Origin: Pseudomonadota bacterium
GTDB taxonomy: Bacteria > Pseudomonadota > Gammaproteobacteria > Steroidobacterales > Steroidobacteraceae
Length of the DNA stretch: 5,577 nt
Direction: 5' to 3'
NCBI GenBank assembly: GCA_021826035.1
Contig: JAKBBE010000163.1
Coordinates: 1-5,577, forward strand
Shown here: positions 1 through 5,577 of the stretch, piece after piece
How the letters are laid out: each line of letters opens with the position of its first letter
Position numbering within the stretch: position 1 is the stretch's first letter
Made by a program: the position numbers and the translations under genes
Notes under the pieces: generated by a model
The model's input: the letters and a program-made list of their open reading frames with translations, nothing else
Database searches by the model: none
What the model was told of the DNA's origin: nothing

Positions 1-773
1 ACCCGTTGGGCATCCGCCTTGGGCAGCCCCTTGGCCTGATAGATCAGGGCCAGCTCGTGCTGCTCGGCCTGCGGCGTCTGTTCGATCTCCTCGCGCTCGC
101 GCGCGAGCTGGGTTTTCGCCAGGTCGCGCGCGTTGCTCACCGAGAGCCACTCCCCGAGCGCCATCGAGCACGCACCGGCAATCAGTCCGGCGAGCCCCGA
201 GAGCAGCACGGTGTGGGTCGAGGTCCGCGCCCCCGCGATGCCCATCATCAGACAGAAGTTCGACACCAGTCCGTCGTTCGCCCCGAGCACCGCGGCCCGC
301 AGGTTGTTGCCCGAGACGCCGCGATGCCACGGCTCGGCCTGCCCGATCGCCATTCCGGGCTGCCAGCTCGACCCCGCGGCGGCCGCGATCACTGCGGCAT
401 GGCCGCGTTCCTCGGCGGCGAGCGCGGCGGCATCCTTCTGTGTGGCATACTTGTTGCGGTCGGCAAACTCCGCCGCCGCGATCGAGGGCAGCACGAACGC
501 CGTCCCGAAGCGCCGGGCCAGGCGGGAGAGGATCCGCGTGCGCAGACTCGGCGCGAACCGCTTCGGTTCGAGGCCGGCGTCGAGGAGTTTCTGGCGCCAC
601 ACCTGGGCGTGATTCGACTCGGCTTGCGCGAGTTGCTTGAACAGATCGCGCCGCAGCGGATCACGTTCGGCCTCCGCCAGCGCCGCATAGAGTGCCGCGC
701 CGTCGAGCTCATCGCGCAGGTTCTGCGCGTATCGGGTGGTATCCGATTGGGTGCGATCGGTCGTCACAGGCAT
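1..773 (-). CDS. VIT1/CCC1-family iron transporter with N-terminal ferritin-like domain (3' end cut by window)
   Basis: This minus-strand gene starts at ATG 773-771 and runs off the left edge without a stop, giving 257 codons. Residues about 13-135 form a ferritin/rubrerythrin-like domain with candidate di-iron ligands E22, E52-x2-H55, E102 and E122-x2-H125. From about residue 155 a VIT1/CCC1 domain begins: a GNNLRAAVLGANDGLVSN block (155-172), a hydrophobic glycine-rich helix, then MALGEWLSVSN (204-214), the family's second signature. A charged stretch follows (about 216-235), usual for the VIT1 cytosolic metal-binding insertion; the remaining helices lie outside the window. This domain order is that of MbfA-type membrane ferritins, which in Agrobacterium and Bradyrhizobium export iron with the ferritin domain in the cytosol. 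Transport direction here is inference. GGGGA lies 4 bases upstream of the start. The gene is divergent from dps. Related family members may move manganese. Confidence 0.9.
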   Translation of the reverse strand, partial: MPVTTDRTQSDTTRYAQNLRDELDGAALYAALAEAERDPLRRDLFKQLAQAESNHAQVWRQKLLDAGLEPKRFAPSLRTRILSRLARRFGTAFVLPSIAAAEFADRNKYATQKDAAALAAEERGHAAVIAAAAGSSWQPGMAIGQAEPWHRGVSGNNLRAAVLGANDGLVSNFCLMMGIAGARTSTHTVLLSGLAGLIAGACSMALGEWLSVSNARDLAKTQLAREREEIEQTPQAEQHELALIYQAKGLPKADAQR

Positions 774-834
774 AAAGTCCCCAACATGTCGCGCGCCTTG
801 AATAGGTCGCCGTGATCGGGTGTGCGCGGCAACC

Positions 835-867
835 GCCGGGGTGCGCCGGGGTGCGCTCCGTGCGCAC
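835..867. repeat. 10-base tandem repeat with adjoining GC hairpin
   Basis: GCCGGGGTGC occurs twice in tandem (835-844 and 845-854). A degenerate third unit follows and ends in an inverted pair, GTGCGC (851-856) and GCGCAC (862-867), with a 5-base loop. It lies in the leader or promoter region of the VIT1-like gene. No T run follows on either strand, so a terminator is not supported. It may be only GC-rich low-complexity sequence. Confidence 0.4.
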
Positions 868-1024
868 AGGGAAGTGTGTCAAACATGATACAGGGGAGGG
901 AAATTATTCACCATCATGCGCGGGCGAGCACGCCACTTCGTGCCGGGCGGCGGGTCGCACGGGCATAGCGCAAGGTAGGGATATCCGTGCGCACCGCCGC
1001 GCTGCGCGACCCGCAGGTGATCGA

Positions 1025-1041
1025 TCTGATATAGAATCAGA
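1025..1041 (+). promoter_or_regulatory. Candidate dps -10 box inside a perfect palindrome
   Basis: TCTGAT (1025-1030) and ATCAGA (1036-1041) are perfect inverted arms around a 5-base centre. Inside lies TAGAAT (1032-1037), a 5/6 match to the sigma-70 -10 box. Alternatively TATAGA (1030-1035) is preceded by TG at 1027-1028, giving an extended -10. No recognisable -35 box sits 16-18 bases upstream, which would suit an activator-dependent or extended -10 promoter. The leader would be about 70 bases. Overlap of dyad and -10 suggests repressor control. The site is not a good match to OxyR, Fur or FNR consensus. Confidence 0.35.
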
Positions 1042-1100
1042 ACTCTCCAGAACGGCGGTTCGCGCTGGTGAAATCCGCCATGCGCCACTGCCCGGCAGCA

Positions 1101-1107
1101 TAAGGAG
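1101..1107 (+). promoter_or_regulatory. Ribosome binding site of dps
   Basis: TAAGGAG is a near-ideal Shine-Dalgarno sequence, 5 bases ahead of ATG 1113. It fixes the dps start. Confidence 0.85.
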
Positions 1108-1112
1108 CCCCC

Positions 1113-1592
1113 ATGGAAATCAATATCGGTATCAGCGACAAGGATCGCAAGGCGATCGCGGACGGTCTGGCGCGTGTCATGGCCGACACCTACTCCTTGT
1201 ACCTCAAGACACACAACTATCACTGGAACGTGACGGGCCCGATGTTCCAGACGCTGCATCTGATGTTCGAGCAGGAGTACAACGAACTGTGGACCGCGGT
1301 GGATGTGATCGCCGAGCGAATCCGTGCGCTCGGCCACTTCGCGCCCGGGACGTACAAGGCGCTCGGCGCTCTGAGCAGCATCGCCGAGGATGAGTCGATC
1401 CCGGCGGCGAAGGACATGATCAAGAATCTCGTCAAGGGACACGAGCAGGTCGCCACGACCGCGCGCAAGCTGTTCCCGGTCGCCGAGACGGCGAATGATC
1501 AGCCGACGGCGGATCTGGTGACGCAGCGTCTGGAGATTCATGAGAAGACCGCGTGGATGCTGCGCAGCCTGCTCGAGGAGACCCATTCGTAA
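1113..1592 (+). CDS. dps: Dps-family ferroxidase mini-ferritin
   Basis: The 159-residue product matches the usual length of Dps proteins, which assemble into 12-subunit cytoplasmic shells that oxidise Fe(II), preferably with peroxide, and store it as a mineral. The inter-subunit ferroxidase ligands are visible with family spacing: H37, H49 and E53 (from [19 protein letters not shown], 32-50, into MFEQE), then D64 and E68 ([13 protein letters not shown], 62-74). A four-helix fold with the short BC helix fits. The N-terminal tail is short and lacks the lysine/arginine-rich extension that lets E. coli Dps bind DNA, so DNA binding by that route is doubtful. The start is set by TAAGGAG 5 bases upstream. 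The gene is divergent from the ferritin-VIT1 transporter and lies 86 bases ahead of katG on the same strand, which suggests joint peroxide and iron defence and possible co-transcription. Confidence 0.96.
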   Translation: MEINIGISDKDRKAIADGLARVMADTYSLYLKTHNYHWNVTGPMFQTLHLMFEQEYNELWTAVDVIAERIRALGHFAPGTYKALGALSSIAEDESIPAAKDMIKNLVKGHEQVATTARKLFPVAETANDQPTADLVTQRLEIHEKTAWMLRSLLEETHS

Positions 1593-1602
1593 CGGGCGAG
1601 TG

Positions 1603-3853
<2,251 letters not shown>

Positions 3854-3862
3854 CGGCGGCAG

Positions 3863-3892
3863 CACATGGGCGGCGTGGCGCCGCTCATGCGC
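3863..3892. terminator. Hairpin between convergent katG and CDF gene, possible two-way terminator
   Basis: CATGGGCGGCG (3865-3875) pairs with CGCCGCTCATG (3879-3889) around the loop TGG. This is 11 pairs with one G-T wobble, followed outward by a mismatch and two more pairs. It begins 10 bases after the katG stop and includes the stop codon of the minus-strand CDF gene (3887-3885). The position suits a shared terminator, but no T run follows on either strand, so classic intrinsic termination is not proven; it may instead protect 3' ends. Confidence 0.55.
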
Positions 3893-4826
3893 GGTGGCAG
3901 TGGTGTTCGCCGGGATCGGGACAGGCGCCGCCTTCGAGTTGTACGGTGGCGTGCGTGATGGCGTGCCGGTCGCGCAAGCGTTCGAGGATGAGTTTCAGCA
4001 CCGATTGGGGGTCGTCGGTCGGCTCGAGCAGAGCATGCAGCGTCACGACCGGCGCATCCCCGGTCATCGACCAGACGTGCAGGTGATGGATGTTGCGCAC
4101 GCCCGGGAGGTGTTCCAAGTCGTGCGCGATGTCCTCTGGATCGATCTCGTGCGGTGCGCCCTGCAGCAGCACGTGACCGGCCTCGCGCGTCAGCTGCCAG
4201 CCCGAGCGCAGGATCAGCCCCGAGACCAGCAGTGAGAACAGCGGATCGGCGAGACGCCAGCCGAATTCGAAGATCAGCAGCGCAGCACCCGCGGCCGCCG
4301 CCGATCCCAGCAGGTCACTGAGCACATGGGCGCGGGCGCTGCGCTCATTGAGGGATCGGGCGCCAGAGAGTGCGAGGAAGGCACCGAAGTTGGCCGCACC
4401 GCCGAGCAGAGCGACGAGCAGCATCAGTCCGCCATCGACCGGCGGCGGCGCGATGAGGCGGCGAATCGCCTCGGCGGTTACGGCGACGGTGAGTCCGAGC
4501 AGGATCAGGCCGTTCGTATACGCCGCGAGAGTCTGGTAGCGGCTGGAGCCGTAGGTGTGGCGCGCATCGGGCGGCCTTCGGCTCGCGCGCACCGCGAGCA
4601 CCGCGAGCAGGAGCGAGCCGCAATCGGCGAGCATGTGGGCGGCTTCGGCCAGCAGGGCAATGGAATTGGCGATCCCGCCGCCGAGCGCCTCGATGACGGT
4701 GAAGGTGAGCAGAATGCCGAGGGCCGTCCGCAGCCCTCGGGCGCTCGCGCCGTGTCCGGCGTCATGCCCGGGGCCAGAACGAGGGCCATGATCATGATCA
4801 GCGGGGTGTGCGTGCGCGTGGGTCAC
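3885..4826 (-). CDS. CDF-family divalent metal (Zn/Cd type) efflux transporter
   Basis: The 313-residue product is a cation diffusion facilitator, an inner-membrane metal/proton antiporter exporting divalent metal from the cytoplasm. The N-terminus is histidine-rich (H3, H5, H7, H11, H13, H21, H25). Membrane segments run from about residue 32 to 222. The transport-site motifs are HxxxD in helix 2 (H64, D68; AEAAHMLADCGS) and HxxxD in helix 5 (H167, D171; RAHVLSDLLGS), the pattern of Zn/Cd exporters such as CzcD and ZitB. The family motif HTYGSSRYQTLAAYTNG is at 90-106. The C-terminal cytosolic domain (about 225-298) carries GVRNIHHLHVW, and the tail ends with C302 and HHCH (308-311). I chose GTG 4826: longer in-frame starts (4976 and 4913) lie upstream of the gene's own promoter and inside merR or its start. 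No good ribosome binding site precedes 4826. The gene is divergent from and probably controlled by the adjacent MerR regulator. The metal (Zn, Cd, Co or Ni) is inferred only. Confidence 0.93.
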   Translation of the reverse strand: MTHAHAHPADHDHGPRSGPGHDAGHGASARGLRTALGILLTFTVIEALGGGIANSIALLAEAAHMLADCGSLLLAVLAVRASRRPPDARHTYGSSRYQTLAAYTNGLILLGLTVAVTAEAIRRLIAPPPVDGGLMLLVALLGGAANFGAFLALSGARSLNERSARAHVLSDLLGSAAAAGAALLIFEFGWRLADPLFSLLVSGLILRSGWQLTREAGHVLLQGAPHEIDPEDIAHDLEHLPGVRNIHHLHVWSMTGDAPVVTLHALLEPTDDPQSVLKLILERLRDRHAITHATVQLEGGACPDPGEHHCHRA

Positions 4827-4854
4827 CGGACATCTCGGCGTGGGGGGGCCTCGG

Positions 4855-4883
4855 TTGAAGCGAGGGTCATCGGCTCGTATCTT
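4855..4883 (+). promoter_or_regulatory. Putative merR-family gene promoter
   Basis: TTGAAG (4855-4860, 4/6 to the -35 consensus) and TATCTT (4878-4883, 4/6 to -10) are 17 bases apart, the optimal spacing. Transcription would start near 4890, inside the operator, so the bound regulator could limit its own synthesis. The -10 overlaps that of the opposing CDF promoter. Confidence 0.5.
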
Positions 4884-4885
4884 AA

Positions 4886-4906
4886 AACCTGCAGTCACTG
4901 GAGCTT
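4886..4906. promoter_or_regulatory. MerR-family operator dyad
   Basis: On the plus strand CTGCAGT (4889-4895) and ACTGGAG (4897-4903) are inverted arms (6 of 7 pairs) around C4896. Outer AA (4886-4887) and TT (4905-4906) extend the symmetry. The dyad sits in the 19-base spacer of the CDF promoter, exactly where MerR dimers bind, and covers the ribosome binding site region of the regulator gene. Confidence 0.75.
4899..4903 (+). promoter_or_regulatory. Ribosome binding site of the MerR-family gene
   Basis: TGGAG lies 8 bases before ATG 4912 and is part of the right operator arm. It supports 4912 over the in-frame upstream ATG at 4840, which is upstream of the likely promoter. Confidence 0.65.
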
Positions 4907-4911
4907 CAAGC

Positions 4912-5358
4912 ATGTCCGAGCCGTCCCTGCCGATCGGTGCTCTCGCCCGCAGCGTCGGGTGCAACGTGCAGACCATCCGGTATTACGAGCAGGTCGGCCT
5001 GTTGCCCCCGGCCACCCGCACGGCGGGTGCGCAGCGTCGCTATGCGCAGGTCCACCGCCAGAAGCTGAGCTTCATCCGACATGCGCGCGAGCTGGGATTT
5101 TCGTTACCGGCGATCCGGGAACTGCTGGCGTTGGCCGAGCACAGTGATTCGGTGTGCAGTCGGGCGGACTCTATTGCCCGCCACCAGCTCGAGGCGGTGC
5201 GCCGGCGCATTGCTCTGCTGGAGAGTCGGCGTGCGGAGCTCGAGCGAATGCTTGAGCATCGGCACGGTCGCCGGGTTCGCGATTGCCGGGTGATCGCGAC
5301 GCTCGCCGACCACGGGCTGTGTGCCGAGGAACGTCACGAGACCGACGCGCGGCGCTGA
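4912..5358 (+). CDS. MerR-family metal-responsive transcriptional regulator
   Basis: The 148-residue product has an N-terminal winged helix-turn-helix of the MerR type (IGALARSVGCNVQTIRYYEQ, 8-27, then VGLLPP), a second helix pair with FIRHARELGFSLPAIRELL (54-72), and a long dimerisation helix (about 85-115). Candidate metal ligands are C82 at the start of that helix and C125, H134 and C137 in the C-terminal loop (DCRVIATLADHGLC, 124-137), with H116 and H118 nearby. A cysteine at the C82 position is typical of sensors of +2 ions (MerR, ZntR, CadR), whereas CueR-type copper sensors have serine there. However, the C82-C125 gap of 43 and C125-C137 gap of 12 differ from the ZntR, MerR and CueR spacings I recall, so the inducer is unassigned. 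The gene is divergent from the CDF pump and shares with it an operator of classic form, so it most likely activates the pump and restrains itself. Confidence 0.93.
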   Translation: MSEPSLPIGALARSVGCNVQTIRYYEQVGLLPPATRTAGAQRRYAQVHRQKLSFIRHARELGFSLPAIRELLALAEHSDSVCSRADSIARHQLEAVRRRIALLESRRAELERMLEHRHGRRVRDCRVIATLADHGLCAEERHETDARR

Positions 5359-5387
5359 GGACGCAGACGGACGGTCGGGGGCCGTAG

Positions 5388-5453
5388 AGCAGGTCTCATC
5401 GCGGCGCACAGAGCGACCCCGCACGGGATGCGCCGTGTGCTCTAGACCCTGCT
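5388..5453. repeat. Imperfect long dyad downstream of the MerR-family gene
   Basis: AGCAGGTCT (5388-5396) pairs with AGACCCTGCT (5444-5453) with one bulged base. Inside, CGGCGCA (5402-5408) pairs perfectly with TGCGCCG (5429-5435). Internal loops of 5 and 8 bases separate the two stems and the apical loop is 20 bases. It begins 29 bases after the merR-family stop. It could be that gene's terminator, although no T run follows, or an upstream element of the next gene. The rest of 5359-5489 shows nothing else apart from the promoter and operator listed separately. Confidence 0.4.
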
Positions 5454-5457
5454 GCGA

Positions 5458-5463
5458 TACAAT
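5458..5463 (+). promoter_or_regulatory. Putative -10 box of the FrmR/RcnR-like gene
   Basis: TACAAT matches the -10 consensus at 5 of 6 positions. No good -35 box lies 16-18 bases upstream. The start would fall near 5470, giving a leader of about 20 bases. The box overlaps the left arm of the adjacent operator candidate, consistent with repression. Confidence 0.45.
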
Positions 5464-5479
5464 ACCCCCCTAGAGTATT
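5461..5479. promoter_or_regulatory. CsoR/RcnR/FrmR-type operator candidate
   Basis: AATAC (5461-5465) and GTATT (5475-5479) are perfect inverted arms. The left arm runs into an unbroken run of six C (5465-5470), followed by TAGA. An AT-rich inverted pair around a G/C run is the known form of operators for this family, for example the RcnR site with TACT and AGTA arms and a G6 tract. It sits 10 bases ahead of a gene of exactly that family and overlaps a -10 box, which supports autorepression. Confidence 0.65.
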
Positions 5480-5489
5480 ACGATCCTCC

Positions 5490-5577
5490 ATGACACACAC
5501 GGCACGCGAGAAGACGAAGCTCCTGGCTCGGGTCCGCCGCATTCGCGGGCAGGTCGAGGCGCTGGAGCGCGCCCTGG
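5490..5577 (+). CDS. FrmR/RcnR-family (CsoR superfamily) repressor, N-terminal fragment
   Basis: Twenty-nine codons are visible before the right edge. The core LLARVRRIRGQVEALERAL (11-29) is the first helix of the FrmR/RcnR family: small all-helical tetrameric repressors that release DNA on binding Ni/Co (RcnR), Cu (CsoR) or reacting with formaldehyde (FrmR). The helix resembles FrmR most closely, while the MTHT start puts a histidine at position 3, a metal ligand in E. coli RcnR. The deciding residues (a cysteine near 35 and histidines near 60-64) lie outside the window, so the inducer cannot be chosen. The start ATG 5490 follows TACGATCCTCC, which has no Shine-Dalgarno match, so translation initiation is unusual or weak. 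No plausible alternative start is seen. The neighbouring metal efflux genes favour metal, but FrmR-type formaldehyde detoxification downstream is equally possible. Confidence 0.85.
   Translation, partial: MTHTAREKTKLLARVRRIRGQVEALERAL

Larger units (their letters stand above)
774..1112. other. Divergent intergenic region between the VIT1-like gene and dps
   Basis: This 339-base stretch holds no convincing gene. It must carry the promoters for both flanking genes. Visible in it are a 10-base tandem repeat with a small GC hairpin (835-867), an AT-richer patch near 877-910 that includes TTGACA on the minus strand (882-877) with no usable -10 box at the right distance, a palindrome over a -10-like box on the dps side (1025-1041), and the dps ribosome binding site. 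I could not identify a convincing OxyR, Fur or Irr site by eye. The open frames crossing it are arginine-rich, family-less translations typical of GC-rich DNA. Confidence 0.6.
4879..4909 (-). promoter_or_regulatory. MerR-type promoter of the CDF transporter gene, 19-base spacer
   Basis: Reading the minus strand, TTGAAG (4909-4904) is the -35 and TAAGAT (4884-4879) the -10, each 4/6 to consensus, separated by exactly 19 bases. This over-long spacer is the hallmark of promoters activated by MerR proteins, which untwist the DNA when metal is bound. The predicted start is near 4872, leaving a leader of about 45 bases to the GTG at 4826. Confidence 0.75.

Noticed and set aside
6..815. A 269-codon plus-strand frame at the left edge
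   Set aside because: It is antisense to the ferritin-VIT1 gene, whose minus-strand translation has clear family motifs; the plus-strand product has none.
877..882. TTGACA on the minus strand as the -35 of the VIT1-like gene
   Set aside because: At 16-18 bases downstream there is only GC-rich sequence with no -10 resemblance.
1031..1046. Possible OxyR half-site (ATAG...) before dps
   Set aside because: Only the first ATAG fits; the paired CTAT and the second repeat are missing.
4840..4911. Longer MerR-family protein from ATG 4840
   Set aside because: This start lies ahead of the likely promoter and the extra residues do not belong to the MerR fold; ATG 4912 has TGGAG at good spacing.
4827..4976. 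Longer CDF protein from ATG 4976 or 4913
   Set aside because: Both starts are upstream of the gene's predicted transcription start near 4872; the extra sequence overlaps merR and the operator.

Overview
The window looks like chromosomal DNA from a GC-rich proteobacterium (GC content judged by eye only). A gamma- or beta-proteobacterium fits best, because the MerR regulator, the zinc-type CDF transporter and the FrmR/RcnR-like protein are of kinds common there; the genus cannot be named from this sequence. Nothing suggests a phage, insertion sequence, CRISPR array or RNA gene. Six protein genes are supported, two of them cut by the window edges. All belong to iron, peroxide or metal handling.

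Left half, iron and peroxide defence. On the minus strand, from 773 to beyond base 1, is a VIT1/CCC1-family membrane iron transporter with an N-terminal ferritin-like di-iron domain (MbfA-like layout). A 339-base non-coding region separates it from the divergent plus-strand gene dps (1113-1592), which encodes a ferroxidase mini-ferritin. An 86-base spacer holding an imperfect GC-rich dyad follows, then katG (1679-3853), a full-length catalase-peroxidase. These proteins fit one logic: the transporter moves iron across the membrane, Dps stores iron while consuming peroxide, and KatG destroys peroxide.

Right half, divalent metal efflux. katG converges on a CDF-family Zn/Cd-type efflux pump (minus strand, 3885-4826, GTG start), and a strong hairpin lies between them. 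The pump is divergent from a MerR-family regulator (4912-5358). The shared region between them carries a textbook MerR-type operator: a dyad inside an over-long 19-base spacer of the pump promoter. The pump promoter and the putative regulator promoter overlap at their -10 boxes.

Right edge. A 131-base non-coding stretch with an imperfect long dyad ends in a CsoR/RcnR/FrmR-type operator candidate (AATAC and GTATT arms around a C run). It overlaps a good -10 box just ahead of a truncated FrmR/RcnR-family gene starting at 5490. Whatever that regulator controls lies outside the window.

No clearly undescribed system was found. The points most worth following are the ferritin-VIT1/dps/katG cluster, the compact MerR-CDF switch with an unusual cysteine spacing in the regulator, and the operator in front of the FrmR/RcnR-like gene.
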